NCBI GenBank assembly: GCA_021413965.1
Contig: JAIOPI010000010.1
Span: 248,001-312,000 of the forward strand
Source: Lentisphaerota bacterium
GTDB taxonomy: Bacteria > Verrucomicrobiota > Kiritimatiellia > UBA8416 > JAIOPI01
DNA length: 64,000 nucleotides
Direction of reading: 5' to 3'
Numbering within the stretch: position 1 is the first letter of the stretch; the number at the start of each line of letters is the position of its first letter. A program made the position numbers and the translations under genes. Below are positions 16,329 through 26,171 of the stretch, one piece after another. A model generated the notes under the pieces. The model ran no database searches. It was not told the origin of the DNA and saw only the letters and a program-made list of their open reading frames with translations.

Positions 16329-18119
16329 ATGAATTCCGGCGAGCGCGCTTCCCCCGACCGCTTTCCGACACTGGTGGCCACCGTGTCCCTCATCGCGCTG
16401 GCCCTTTGCGTGGCGGAGTCCGCGCGCAACGTGGTCTTCCAAGTCCCCACCGTTGACTCCGCCACCTATGCGCAGCAGGCCCTCGCCATCGCCGCCGGCA
16501 AGCCCGCCCCGCCGGAAGCCTTCTGGCAACCGCCGCTGTACCCCTACGCCCTCGCGCTGCTTTATCGCGCCGGTCTCCACGCCATGACCGCTCTGCGCTT
16601 CATCCACGGATTGACCGCTCTGGCCGCCGCTATCCTGACCGTCACCCTCGCCCGCCGCATCATGCGCCCCCGTCTGGCCACCGTGGCCGGAGTCGTCGTC
16701 GCCCTCTACGGCCCCCTGCTCTTCTACGCCACGCAGCTGTTGCCCACCGGCCTGGGCGTGACGCTCGGCCTCCTGGCCCTGCTGGCCACCGTGCGGCTGG
16801 CGGAACGCCCGTCCCCCTGGCGCGCCGCGTCTTGCGGTGCCGCGTTCGGGCTCGCCGCCCTGGCCCTCCCGAACCTGCTGGCCTGCGCCCTCGTACCGGC
16901 CGCCGGTCTCGCCCGCCAGTGGCGCCGCGCCACCGATCCCCTCGCCCGCCTCACCCTCGCCCGCCAGCTCGGCGCCCTCCTCGCCGGCATCGCTCTGCTC
17001 GTGGCTCCCGTCACGCTCCGCAACCTCATCGTCTCGGGCGACTGGGTGCCCATCTCCACCAACGGCGGCATCAACCTCTATCTGGCCAACAATGCCGACA
17101 CCGATCAGACCCTCACGGCGCGCCCCGGGCAGGACTGGGAGCGGCTCGTGTCGCTCCCCTATCGCAACGGCGCGCGTTCCGCCAGCGACGCCCAATCCTA
17201 CTTCACGCGCGAAACCCTCCGCTTCGCCGCCACCTCGCCCGTGGCCCTGTTTCGCGGATTTTGCGCCAAGGCGTGGCTCCTGCTGGCGGGGCGTGAAATC
17301 CCCCGCAACCACGACATCTACACCTTCCGCGAGCAGACGTGGCTGCTGGCCCTGCTCGTCTGGCGCCTGCCCGGGTTCGCCTTCCCCTTCGGCCTTGTCG
17401 GCCCGCTCGGCCTCTTCGGCGCCTTCATGGCCGCCCGCGCGGGCCGCACCCAGCGCCTGGTCGTGGCGCACGTCGCCATCTACGCGCTCACGCTCGTCCT
17501 CTTCTATCCCGCAGACCGCTACCGCCTGCCGCTCGTCCCCCCCCTCGCCATCCTCGCCGTTCTGGGCGCCGACACCCTCGTCACGCGCTGGCGCACCGGC
17601 GCCCGCTCCGCCGTGGCCGCCACGGCGCTGGGGCTGCTCCTGATCGGCGGCTGGCCGCGGCGCGTCCCGACCGACACCCTCAGTTTCGCCGCGGAATTGC
17701 ACCAGAATGTCGGCGTGGGACTCCAGGTGCGCGGCCGGCTGGACGATGCCCTCAAGCAATATGACGCCGCGCTCGCGCACGACCCCGCCAGCGCCGACGC
17801 GCTCTACTATCGCGGCACCGCGCTGCGCGAACTGGGCCGGCGCGATGAAGCCCGCGAGGCCTTTCAGGCCGCCCTCGCCGCACGCCCCAATCACATCAAG
17901 GCCCTCAATGACCTGGGCGTGATGCAGTACGAGGCTGGCCGCACGGAACTCGCCGCCGAACTGCTGCGGCGCGCACTGAACGTGGACCCGCGCAACGCCC
18001 GCGCCATGCAAAACCTGGCCCTCGCCGAAGTCCGCCTCGGCCATCCCGACGAAGCCCAGCGCCTCATGCAGCGCGCCCGCCTCGCGCGCGAATCCACCCC
18101 CGCCATCACGCCGCCATGA
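16329..18119 (+). CDS. GT39-type membrane glycosyltransferase with TPR tail
   Basis: A 596-residue polytopic protein. After the first helix comes VPTVDSATYAQQALAIAAGK, the D/Y-containing luminal loop of PMT/ArnT-like GT39 enzymes, followed by about ten helices; FYPADRYRLPLVPPLAILA near the last helix is a recurrent GT39 feature. Residues from about 450 form three TPRs (ALAHDPASADALYYRGTALRELGRRDEA). It probably transfers a sugar from a polyprenyl carrier. The start is uncertain: the ATG at 16329 has no clear ribosome site and an in-frame ATG lies at 16257. It overlaps the next gene by ATGA. Confidence 0.75.
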   Translation: MNSGERASPDRFPTLVATVSLIALALCVAESARNVVFQVPTVDSATYAQQALAIAAGKPAPPEAFWQPPLYPYALALLYRAGLHAMTALRFIHGLTALAAAILTVTLARRIMRPRLATVAGVVVALYGPLLFYATQLLPTGLGVTLGLLALLATVRLAERPSPWRAASCGAAFGLAALALPNLLACALVPAAGLARQWRRATDPLARLTLARQLGALLAGIALLVAPVTLRNLIVSGDWVPISTNGGINLYLANNADTDQTLTARPGQDWERLVSLPYRNGARSASDAQSYFTRETLRFAATSPVALFRGFCAKAWLLLAGREIPRNHDIYTFREQTWLLALLVWRLPGFAFPFGLVGPLGLFGAFMAARAGRTQRLVVAHVAIYALTLVLFYPADRYRLPLVPPLAILAVLGADTLVTRWRTGARSAVAATALGLLLIGGWPRRVPTDTLSFAAELHQNVGVGLQVRGRLDDALKQYDAALAHDPASADALYYRGTALRELGRRDEAREAFQAALAARPNHIKALNDLGVMQYEAGRTELAAELLRRALNVDPRNARAMQNLALAEVRLGHPDEAQRLMQRARLARESTPAITPP

Positions 18120-18886
18120 GCCTGCCGCACACCCCGCTCATCATCGCCCACCGCGGCGCCTCGCACGAGGCGCCCGAAAACACGCTGGCGGCTTTCCGGC
18201 TGGCCTGGGCCCAGGGCGCCGATGGCATCGAGTGCGACGTGCACCTCACACGCGACCGGCGCATCGTCTGCATCCATGACGCCAACACCCGGCGCACCAC
18301 CGGCGTCAACCGCCGCGTGGCATCGCTCACCTGGGCCGCCTTGCGCCGCCTCGACGCCGGCGCGTGGAAGGCGCCGCGCTGGCGGGGGGAGCGGATTCCG
18401 CTGCTGCGGGAAGTCCTGGAGGCACTGCCGCGCGGCAAGCGCATTCAAATCGAGGTGAAGGCCGGACCGGATCTGGTTCCCCGACTCGTGCCACTGGTGC
18501 GCGCCGTCCCGGATTTTCGCCGCCGCGTGACGGTCATCACCTTCGACACGCGTGTCATCCGGGCGCTGAAACGCGCCGCGCCCGAGGTGCCCGTACTCTG
18601 GCTCACGGCCTACCGGCAAGATCCGCACCGGGCCGGCTGGCGCCCCACCCGCGCGACCGTCCTCGCCACGCTCGCCGCCACGCACGCGGACGGACTGGGC
18701 AGCCAGTCGCATCGCGCCCTGAATGCGGCACTGGCGCGCGACCTGCGCACACGAGGGCGGCGCCTGTGCGTCTGGACCGTCGACGACGCCGTAACAGCCC
18801 GCCGCTTCGCACGCCTCGGCGTGGAGGCCATCGCCACCAATCGCCCCGGATGGCTGAGGCCGCGGATGACGCCCACCACCGCGTGA
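18116..18886 (+). CDS. ugpQ: glycerophosphodiester phosphodiesterase
   Basis: A 256-residue TIM-barrel enzyme that splits glycerophosphodiesters into sn-glycerol 3-phosphate and an alcohol. Motifs: IIAHRGASHEAPENT (catalytic His and Arg, metal Glu), GIECDVHLTRDRRIVCIHD (Glu/Asp metal ligands and second His), IEVK, and VWTVDD near the end. No signal peptide, so it is cytoplasmic. Its start overlaps the stop of the GT39/TPR gene by four bases, so both are cotranslated; the pairing may link turnover of glycerophospho-groups to glycan transfer, which is speculative. Confidence 0.9.
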   Translation: MSLPHTPLIIAHRGASHEAPENTLAAFRLAWAQGADGIECDVHLTRDRRIVCIHDANTRRTTGVNRRVASLTWAALRRLDAGAWKAPRWRGERIPLLREVLEALPRGKRIQIEVKAGPDLVPRLVPLVRAVPDFRRRVTVITFDTRVIRALKRAAPEVPVLWLTAYRQDPHRAGWRPTRATVLATLAATHADGLGSQSHRALNAALARDLRTRGRRLCVWTVDDAVTARRFARLGVEAIATNRPGWLRPRMTPTTA

Positions 18887-18991
18887 CCGGCTCTTTATCC
18901 GGTGACTTCTCCGGCCCGTTGTGGCACAGTGACTTTGGCCCCACGGGTTGTGGGTGGCCTTACATGAACCTCCGCATTAGGAGCCATGACC

Positions 18992-19495
18992 ATGCACGAG
19001 AAAAGCATCGTTCTGTTGAACAAGGCACTCGGAGACGAACTCGCCGCGATTCACCAGTATCTGTATTTCCATTTCCACTGCGACGATCAGGGCTATGACT
19101 TGCTGGCGGCCCTGTTCAAGAAGACCGCCATCCAGGAAATGGCCCACGTCGAACGGCTCGCCGACCGCATTCTCTTCCTGAAGGGTGACGTGGACATGAC
19201 GCCCGCCGTCAAGGTTCAGCCCCTGCGCGAAGTCAGCAAGATGCTCAAGCTGGCGCGCGGCATGGAAAAGGAAAGCGCGGCCGACTACAACAAATGGGCG
19301 CGCGATTGCTCCGCCAATGCGGATTCCGTATCGAAGACCGTCTTCGAGAGCCTCGTGGCCGAGGAAGAAGCACACTTTGATACGTTCGATACCGAACTGG
19401 AGAACATGGCGCGCTTTGGCGACAACTACCTCGCGCTCCAATCCATCGAGCGCAGCAAGACCCGCGCCTCAGCCGCGCCAGCCGCCGAGGCGTGA
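18992..19495 (+). CDS. bfr: bacterioferritin
   Basis: A 167-residue four-helix iron-storage protein. All six diiron ferroxidase ligands are present: E16, E49, H52, E92, E125 and H128, and M50 is the likely haem ligand. AGGAG at 18979-18983 is eight bases from the ATG at 18992 but only two from another ATG at 18986, so the second is preferred; counted from 18986 the ligands take the familiar numbers 18, 51, 54, 94, 127, 130. It oxidises Fe(II) and stores the mineral in a 24-subunit shell. Confidence 0.93.
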   Translation: MHEKSIVLLNKALGDELAAIHQYLYFHFHCDDQGYDLLAALFKKTAIQEMAHVERLADRILFLKGDVDMTPAVKVQPLREVSKMLKLARGMEKESAADYNKWARDCSANADSVSKTVFESLVAEEEAHFDTFDTELENMARFGDNYLALQSIERSKTRASAAPAAEA

Positions 19496-19747
19496 TCGCG
19501 CCACCTGCCGTCGACCGTCCACGCCGGTCACCCCGCCAAGGCTGACCGGGCTGGTCACGCCGGTATCGGGCCGGGAAGCCGCCAGTACCGACGCCTTGGC
19601 GTGGCGCGGGTCGCCGGCCCCGTCGGGGCTGGCGGCCCCGAATCTTCACCCGCAAGATTGACCGCGTTCGCGAATGCTGGCATCTTCGCGCCGTGCGTCG
19701 GCGGGCGACACGGGGGCATGGCCGGCGGCAAAAGGAGATTCCCAAGC

Positions 19748-20782
19748 ATGAAGAAGGCGCTCATCACCGGCATCACGGGCCAGGACGGATCGTACTTGGC
19801 GGAACTGTTGCTCACCAAAGGCTACGAGGTTCACGGACTCATCCGCCGCGCCAGTTCCTTCAACACCCAGCGGCTCGACCACCTCTACCATGACCGGCAC
19901 GAACTCGGCGTGCCCCTGCACCTCCACTACGGCGACCTCACGGACTCCAGCAACCTCAACCGAATCATCGAAGACAGCAGCCCGTCGGAAATCTACAACC
20001 TCGCCGCTCAGTCGCACGTCCAGGTGTCCTTCGAGGTCCCCGAGTACACGGCGGAAACGGATGCCATCGGCACGCTGCGCATTCTCGACGCCATCAAGAA
20101 GACCGGCATCGGGTGCCGGTTCTACCAAGCCTCGACCTCCGAACTCTACGGCAAGGTCCAGGAAGTCCCACAGACCGAGAAGACGCCGTTCTACCCCCGC
20201 TCCCCCTACGGCGTCGCCAAGCAGTACGCCTACTGGATCACGGTGAATTACCGCGAGGCCTACGGCATGCACGCCAGCAACGGCATCCTCTTCAACCACG
20301 AATCCCCGCGCCGCGGCGAAACCTTCGTCACGCGCAAAATCACCCGCGCCGCCGCCCGCATCAAGCTCGGAACGCAAGACTGCCTCTACCTCGGCAACCT
20401 CGATGCCCAGCGCGACTGGGGCTACGCCCCCGACTTCGTGGAAGCCATGTGGCTCATGCTCCAGCAGGAGCAGCCCGACGACTTCGTGATCGCCACCGGC
20501 GAGATGCACAGCGTGCACGAATTCGTCGAGCATGCCTTTGCCCATCTCGACATCACCATCGCCTGGAGCGGCACGGGCGTCGACAAGATCGGCACGGACA
20601 CCCGCTCGGGAAAGGTCGTGGTCCGCGTCGATCCCCGCTACTTCCGCCCGACCGAGGTCGAGCAACTGCTCGGCAATCCCGCCAAGGCGCGGGAAAAGCT
20701 CGGCTGGAAGCCCCGCGTCAGCTTCCAGGAACTGGTGCACATCATGACGGCGGCCGACTTCGAGATGGCGCAGAAGGAGTGA
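19748..20782 (+). CDS. gmd: GDP-mannose 4,6-dehydratase
   Basis: A 344-residue extended SDR that turns GDP-D-mannose into GDP-4-keto-6-deoxy-D-mannose. It opens with [20 protein letters not shown], the diagnostic GMD start, and has [24 protein letters not shown], the catalytic YGVAK motif, [20 protein letters not shown] and [19 protein letters not shown] residues. The start is set by AAAGGAG ten bases upstream. A TTGACC box at 19668 could be the -35 of its promoter, though the matching -10 is weak. The next gene performs the following step. Confidence 0.96.
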   Translation: MKKALITGITGQDGSYLAELLLTKGYEVHGLIRRASSFNTQRLDHLYHDRHELGVPLHLHYGDLTDSSNLNRIIEDSSPSEIYNLAAQSHVQVSFEVPEYTAETDAIGTLRILDAIKKTGIGCRFYQASTSELYGKVQEVPQTEKTPFYPRSPYGVAKQYAYWITVNYREAYGMHASNGILFNHESPRRGETFVTRKITRAAARIKLGTQDCLYLGNLDAQRDWGYAPDFVEAMWLMLQQEQPDDFVIATGEMHSVHEFVEHAFAHLDITIAWSGTGVDKIGTDTRSGKVVVRVDPRYFRPTEVEQLLGNPAKAREKLGWKPRVSFQELVHIMTAADFEMAQKE

Positions 20783-21751
<969 letters not shown>

Positions 21752-21776
21752 CAGCCTGACGGACGACTGATCCCAT

Positions 21777-21829
21777 AAAAAAGAAGAGCGCGCTTGGGCG
21801 GTGGGTCGCAATCACCGCGCAGCGCGCTC
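21777..21829 (-). terminator. intrinsic terminator of the PEP-CTERM gene
   Basis: A perfect 9-bp inverted repeat GAGCGCGCT/AGCGCGCTC (21786-21794 and 21821-21829) encloses a second 6-bp stem GCGGTG/CACCGC. On the minus strand the stem is followed by TTCTTTTTT, the usual U-tract. It lies just after the minus-strand gene's stop and also separates it from the convergent fcl. Confidence 0.85.
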
Positions 21830-21853
21830 GTCGGGAAAAGAGATGTCGATGCG

Positions 21854-22699
21854 TTAGCGCAAACGGCGGCTCAGGGCACCAATGCCCGCCAACCCCAAGC
21901 CGAGCAGGGTCATCGCCGAGGCCGCATCCGAAACCGGGATGTTCGGAATGGTCGGCACCGGCCACCCGCCATGCCCCATCAGATGGTCGTTGCCGCATTC
22001 CATGGTGTAGTGAATGTAGAAATCCTGGCTGGCATTGGCGTCCAGAAAGGCGGCCAGATCAATGTTCACCACGTGGTGCAGCCCACCACCGTAGCCGTAC
22101 GGATCGCTCACCGTGTCGTTGTAGGTCGAATACGTGTATGTGAACGGTATCGCCGAGGGGCTGACCAACTGACCGCCCGACGCGTACGTCCACGGATCCG
22201 ACTCCTGGTTCTGTGCAAAATAGGAATCGTAGACCATCGCGCTCGAATCCAGCGCCCACAGCTGATACGTCAGCGTGCTGGAGTTCAGGCGCAACGCGTA
22301 ATCGTACCCCTGCGAGTTCGGAATGAGAGTCGTATTGTTGCCCGTCGTGCCATTCACGTCGACGCCGTAGGTCGGGGTCCCGTTGACGTCAAAGAAGATA
22401 TCCCCGGGCCGCCACACCTTCGTCCCATCCGACTGCCCCGTCAGCACGTTGTAGCCGCTGACCATGGTCAACACGGTGCCGTTCAGATGCAACCCTTCCA
22501 TGTCCCAGACCTGGGCGCCCGTGTCAGCCGGCTCCACTTCGTGATCCTCGCCAGGCGATGTGCCCTGATTGAACCACGAACTGCCACTCTGACTGCCCGA
22601 AACCTGTCCGTCGAAGATGGTGATTTCGGCCGACTGCGCCTGATCCACCAGAACCAGCCCAGCCGCCACCACCATCAGCGCTAAAGTTGTCTTTTTCAT
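21854..22699 (-). CDS. PEP-CTERM-type sorted exported protein
   Basis: A 281-residue exported protein. It has a Lys-led signal peptide (KKTTLALMVVAAGLVLV, cleavage near AQSA), a beta-rich, Asn/Thr/Tyr-rich middle and a C-terminal sorting signal: PVSDAASAMTLLGLGLAGIGAL followed by SRRLR. This is the tripartite motif, hydrophobic helix and Arg cluster seen by exosortases; it resembles the VPDxxS subclass with Ser replacing Pro. The middle domain is not recognised. It has its own terminator and a sigma-54-like promoter. The cognate exosortase is not in this window. Confidence 0.85.
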   Translation of the reverse strand: MKKTTLALMVVAAGLVLVDQAQSAEITIFDGQVSGSQSGSSWFNQGTSPGEDHEVEPADTGAQVWDMEGLHLNGTVLTMVSGYNVLTGQSDGTKVWRPGDIFFDVNGTPTYGVDVNGTTGNNTTLIPNSQGYDYALRLNSSTLTYQLWALDSSAMVYDSYFAQNQESDPWTYASGGQLVSPSAIPFTYTYSTYNDTVSDPYGYGGGLHHVVNIDLAAFLDANASQDFYIHYTMECGNDHLMGHGGWPVPTIPNIPVSDAASAMTLLGLGLAGIGALSRRLR

Positions 22700-23297
22700 G
22701 CCCTGTACCCCTCACCGCGTCCCGGAAACCCTTACCCCTTGGAAACAGGGCATTCTTTAGCACATCGCATACCAACCCTGAGCAGACACGCGAACAAAAA
22801 TAGGCGATGACCTTAACATGTTTAACAGGTTGATGTTATGCTATATTTATCAAATCCGCTCAGGGCCTGTAAATGGAGTGGAATTATATCTTTTTGTAAG
22901 GCTTTCCGACGGCGACATTCGGCGGATGTAGATCAGCCGCCTCGATCAGGATCACCAGCCCTCGTCCAACCCCGAGGGAACCGATCTCTGCCAGCCTGGC
23001 TCAAAAATGGCTTTAGATATCAATCTGGTCATCACATCGTCAGCCGATGTTATGACCTCACAGGAACCACCACATGGCGCTCATGCAGCCATGCCAGTCT
23101 GAAATCAGACCGCTGCTGGGCCAGATCTGCGGAAGCTGAACCAAAATGGGCCAGAGGCAATACATGACTCCATCCCGATGAAATGTAAACTTATCCGACG
23201 AATGTTTAAGACTGTCTTCGTGCGGGGCGATCCCCTGATGATGGTCACTCCAACATGGAGCCCGACACACGCTCCATGCTAGCATTGCCTTCACAAC
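22700..23297. other. AT-richer 600-bp intergenic region
   Basis: No supportable gene. The left part is the promoter region of the PEP-CTERM gene. The rest has lower GC than its surroundings and contains an exact 9-base direct repeat TGGGCCAGA at 23117-23125 and 23147-23155, thirty bases apart. Repeated TGGGCCA motifs recall multiple terminal repeats of IS21-type elements, so this may be a decayed insertion, but no transposase reading frame survives. Confidence 0.4.
22757..22776 (-). promoter_or_regulatory. sigma-54-like promoter of the PEP-CTERM gene
   Basis: The minus strand reads TGGTATG, four bases, then GTGCT, with GG and GC exactly 10 bases apart (consensus TGGCAYR-N4-TTGCW). The predicted start near 22748 gives a leader of about 49 bases with GAGGGG before the ATG at 22699. 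PEP-CTERM genes in other bacteria are known to be controlled by the PrsK/PrsR system with sigma-54, which supports the call. Confidence 0.55.
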
Positions 23298-24188
23298 ATG
23301 AGGGTCTTACTCACAGGAGCATCCGGTTTCATTGGATCAGCCCTCACCCGTTGCCTGTCCCTAAGCGGGCACACGGTATTCCCCCTCACCCGCGGGGGAC
23401 GCCAGCCAGGCTCCGCCTGGTGGAATCCGGAGTCAGGCGCCATCGACCTCGCCCCCGTCTGCCCGCTGGACGCCATCGTCCACTTGGCTGGTGAATCCAT
23501 CGCCGCGGGACGTTGGACCGCCGAGCGCAAAGCGCACATCCGCTCCAGCCGCACCCTCGGCACCGCCCTGATCGCACAGGCCGCCGCGGCCCTGTCCCCG
23601 AAACCCACCGTGCTGATATCGGCCTCCGCCGTCGGTTTCTACGGCAATGCGGGTGATCAACCGGTAACGGAGGACAGCCCGGCCGGCCACGGGTTCCTGT
23701 CCGATGTCTGCCGGGAATGGGAATCCGCCGCAGAGCCTGCCCGGGCGGCCGGTATGCGCGTTGTGCATCCGCGCATTGGCATGGTGCTCAGCCGGGAGGG
23801 GGGGGCGCTCGCACGCCTGCTGCCCGTCTTTCGCTATGGCCTGGGGGGCGTGCTCGGCGATGGCCGGCAGCTGATGAGTTGGGTGTCACGGGATGATCTC
23901 ACCGCCATCCTTTCCTTCGCCCTGCAGGAATCGGCGCTCGTCGGCCCCGTCAACTGCGTGGCCCCCCAAGCCGTGACCAACCGCGATTTCACGCTCGCGC
24001 TGGGCCGCGTCTTGAGGCGGCCGACCGTGGCCACCGTGCCGGCCTTTGCCCTGCGGCTCCTGCTCGGCGACATGGCGAACGCCCTCCTCCTGACCGGCGC
24101 GCGCGTGGTGCCAGCCCGGCTCCAAGCCTGCGGCTACCGATTCCAGCACCCCGCTCTGGAACCGGCCCTGCGCGCCATGTTAGGGTGA
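23298..24188 (+). CDS. TIGR01777-family SDR epimerase (YfcH-like)
   Basis: A 296-residue atypical extended SDR. It starts RVLLTGASGFIGSAL and has the subfamily marks WWNPESG, DAIVHLAGESIAAGRWTAERKAHIRSSR, SASAVGFYG, TEDSPAG, and the C-terminal DUF1731-like segment (VPAFALRLLLGDMANALLLTGARVVPARLQACGYRFQHP). The reaction is not established for this family; E. coli YfcH is the relative. The next gene begins four bases after its stop, so the two are cotranscribed. Confidence 0.9.
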   Translation: MRVLLTGASGFIGSALTRCLSLSGHTVFPLTRGGRQPGSAWWNPESGAIDLAPVCPLDAIVHLAGESIAAGRWTAERKAHIRSSRTLGTALIAQAAAALSPKPTVLISASAVGFYGNAGDQPVTEDSPAGHGFLSDVCREWESAAEPARAAGMRVVHPRIGMVLSREGGALARLLPVFRYGLGGVLGDGRQLMSWVSRDDLTAILSFALQESALVGPVNCVAPQAVTNRDFTLALGRVLRRPTVATVPAFALRLLLGDMANALLLTGARVVPARLQACGYRFQHPALEPALRAMLG

Positions 24189-24192
24189 CCCG

Positions 24193-25245
24193 ATGACGCG
24201 CATCGCCTTGCTCAGCCCCGCCGCCGGCGCCACCACCCCCCCCCTGCAGACCTACGCCTGGACCGGTTTCCGGACGCATGCGCGCGATCCCCACATCATC
24301 CGCCACGCCGCCTCCGGCACCAACACCTTCGACCGCAGCCTCCCCCACCCCGTCCGGTTGCTGTGGCACGATGACGCCCCCCGCGACACCTGCTATCGCG
24401 TCATCGTGGGACGTCGCCCCGACCTGGCCACTCCGGATGTCGACATCCTCTGCACCGGCCGGGAACGGTGCATCTACCATCTTCACGTGGACACGGACTA
24501 CGCCTGGCAGGTCTCCCGCGCCGCGGCGACACCCCCCGTGACCTCGCCCATTCAATCCTTTCACACGCACGCGCGCGGTCCGCGGTGGATTCACGCCCCG
24601 GGCATCACCAACCTGCGCGACCTGGGGGGCTGGCTACTCACCGGCGGCGCGCGCCTGCGCCAGGGACTGGTCTACCGCGCCTCCGAAATGAACGGCCACC
24701 TGCAGCTGCACCCCGCCGGCCGGCGCGTCCTCGAAGACGAACTGGGCATCCGCACCGATCTGGACTTGCGCGGCGAGGGGGAAGAGGCGCGCCCCGTGCT
24801 CGACTCGCGCCGCGTGCGCTGGATCAACGAACCGATCCGCCCGTACGGCGAGATCATCCGGGACATCCATTTCCCGGGCTATCGCCGCATCATCGAACTC
24901 TTCGCGGACCGCGCCAATTATCCGGTCCTCTTTCACTGTTGGGGCGGGGCCGACCGCGCCGGCACGGTGGCCTACCTGCTGCATGCCCTCTGCGGCGGCG
25001 ACGCCGAACACCTCGCCCTCGACTACGAACTGACGTCCATGGCGGTCTGGGACGAACGACTGCGCACCAACTCCGGCTACCGCGCCCTGCTCGCCACCCT
25101 GGCGATGTTCGGCGGCAGGGGCGCCTCCCCGCGCACCCAGGTCGAGCACTACCTGCACGGCGTCGGCGTCACCCGCGCCACCCTCGCCGCCATCCGCGAC
25201 ATCCTCATCGAACCGGCGGGCCCGCGCGGCGCTTGCGCCCCCTGA
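24193..25245 (+). CDS. tyrosine phosphatase-like protein (Y_phosphatase3 family)
   Basis: A 350-residue protein in two parts. Residues about 5-110 resemble a fibronectin-III or purple-phosphatase-like beta domain (YAWTGF...YRVIVGRRPDL...DTDYAWQV). The C-terminal part has NLRDLGGWLLTGGARLRQGLVYRASEM and the phosphatase P-loop FHCWGGADRAGT, an exact HC-x5-R with Cys nucleophile. The family includes protein tyrosine phosphatases and lipid phosphatases of the PF13350 group. No signal peptide. It follows the SDR gene by four bases. Confidence 0.85.
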   Translation: MTRIALLSPAAGATTPPLQTYAWTGFRTHARDPHIIRHAASGTNTFDRSLPHPVRLLWHDDAPRDTCYRVIVGRRPDLATPDVDILCTGRERCIYHLHVDTDYAWQVSRAAATPPVTSPIQSFHTHARGPRWIHAPGITNLRDLGGWLLTGGARLRQGLVYRASEMNGHLQLHPAGRRVLEDELGIRTDLDLRGEGEEARPVLDSRRVRWINEPIRPYGEIIRDIHFPGYRRIIELFADRANYPVLFHCWGGADRAGTVAYLLHALCGGDAEHLALDYELTSMAVWDERLRTNSGYRALLATLAMFGGRGASPRTQVEHYLHGVGVTRATLAAIRDILIEPAGPRGACAP

Positions 25246-25286
25246 CGCCTTGCCTCCCTGCCCATTCCATGGCATCGTGCGCGCCT

Positions 25287-25931
25287 ATGAACGACACCCC
25301 CCGCGATTTGTCCGGCTATTATTTCTGGTTCGACACCGAGTACACCTCGCTCACCTTGGACCGCGCCCAGCTCCTCCAGGTCGCCATGGTGATCACCGAC
25401 GCCAAGATGCAGCGCGTCGCGCCGGCCGATCGTGATTTCAACGCCCTCATCCGCCTCGGCCCCGAGGATCGCTGCGATCCCTGGGTGCAGGAGCATCTGG
25501 CAGGCCTGATCCAGCGCTGCCGGTCCGACGAGGCGCGCCCCATTGCCGACGTTCACACCGCACTGACGCAGTACATCGCGGACGTCCTGGGCCCCAATCC
25601 CGCCAGCATCAAGCAGCGCCCGCCGCTCGCCGGCAACAGCCTCCAGGGCGACTGGTTCCTCGCACGCAAGTTCCTCCCCGGCCTGATCGAGCGCGCGCAC
25701 TACCGCGTCCTCGACGTCAGCAGCTGGAAGGTGTTCTGGAAAAATGAACTGGGCGATTTCCCCTTCGACAAGGACAACGAACCGCTCGTGCGACAGTACT
25801 TCCCTGGCGAATTCAACAGCAGCGCCGAAGCGCACGACGCGCATTTCGACGTCCTGGCCTCGATCGCGGAGATGAATTTCTACCGCACCCACCAGAAGAT
25901 CCTGTGGCCCCCCCAGCCGCCGGCGCCATAG
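25287..25931 (+). CDS. DEDDh exonuclease, oligoribonuclease-like
   Basis: A 214-residue protein with motif I FWFDTEYTSL (D, E), LLQVAMVIT, a middle region PPLAGNSLQGDWFLARKFLPG matching oligoribonuclease motif II (GNSxxxDRxFL), SSWKVFWKN, and motif III HDAHFDVLASI (His, Asp). Oligoribonuclease removes the last residues of 2-5-mer RNA and pGpG; here the family member is somewhat divergent. The ATG at 25287 is taken over 25269 because motif I then sits at the expected distance. It lies 41 bases after the phosphatase gene. Confidence 0.8.
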   Translation: MNDTPRDLSGYYFWFDTEYTSLTLDRAQLLQVAMVITDAKMQRVAPADRDFNALIRLGPEDRCDPWVQEHLAGLIQRCRSDEARPIADVHTALTQYIADVLGPNPASIKQRPPLAGNSLQGDWFLARKFLPGLIERAHYRVLDVSSWKVFWKNELGDFPFDKDNEPLVRQYFPGEFNSSAEAHDAHFDVLASIAEMNFYRTHQKILWPPQPPAP

Positions 25932-26047
25932 CGCCCACCCGCCACACCCGCGCCTCGCACATCCTTCCCTGCAGGCTCCGAGGTGCGGCGGCCCCACCGC
26001 GTGAGTCGTCCAACGGCGCCTTGAGCCGGTGTTTCCTCCCAACGCGC

Positions 26048-26076
26048 TTGCACGCGCCGCCCCGCCCGCCTACAAT
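26048..26076 (+). promoter_or_regulatory. sigma-70-like promoter of tpx
   Basis: TTGCAC and TACAAT are separated by exactly 17 bases in the 240-base gap before tpx. The leader would be about 88 bases and ends with AAGGAGGAGG. The same TTGCAC -35 box appears before leuC. Confidence 0.55.
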
Positions 26077-26171
26077 ACCCGCATCCGGGTGGCGCTTCGC
26101 AGGGGTGCGGAACGCCGGACAACACAGGCGAAGTTCGCAACAACGCGCAGACAGCGAAGGAGGAGGCATCC

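Noticed and set aside
16317..18044. 575-codon minus-strand frame across the GT39/TPR gene
   Set aside because: Extremely Gly/Glu-rich low-complexity product, typical of the complement of Ala/Arg/Leu-rich coding DNA.
18887..18985. TTGTGGCACAGTGACTTTGG before bfr as a sigma-54 promoter
   Set aside because: The -24-like TGGCAC is present but no GC occurs ten bases after the GG, so the spacing rule fails.
22838..23167. 109-codon frame in the AT-richer gap
   Set aside because: No ribosome site, no motif and Ser/Arg/Trp-rich random composition; better explained as non-coding or decayed mobile DNA.
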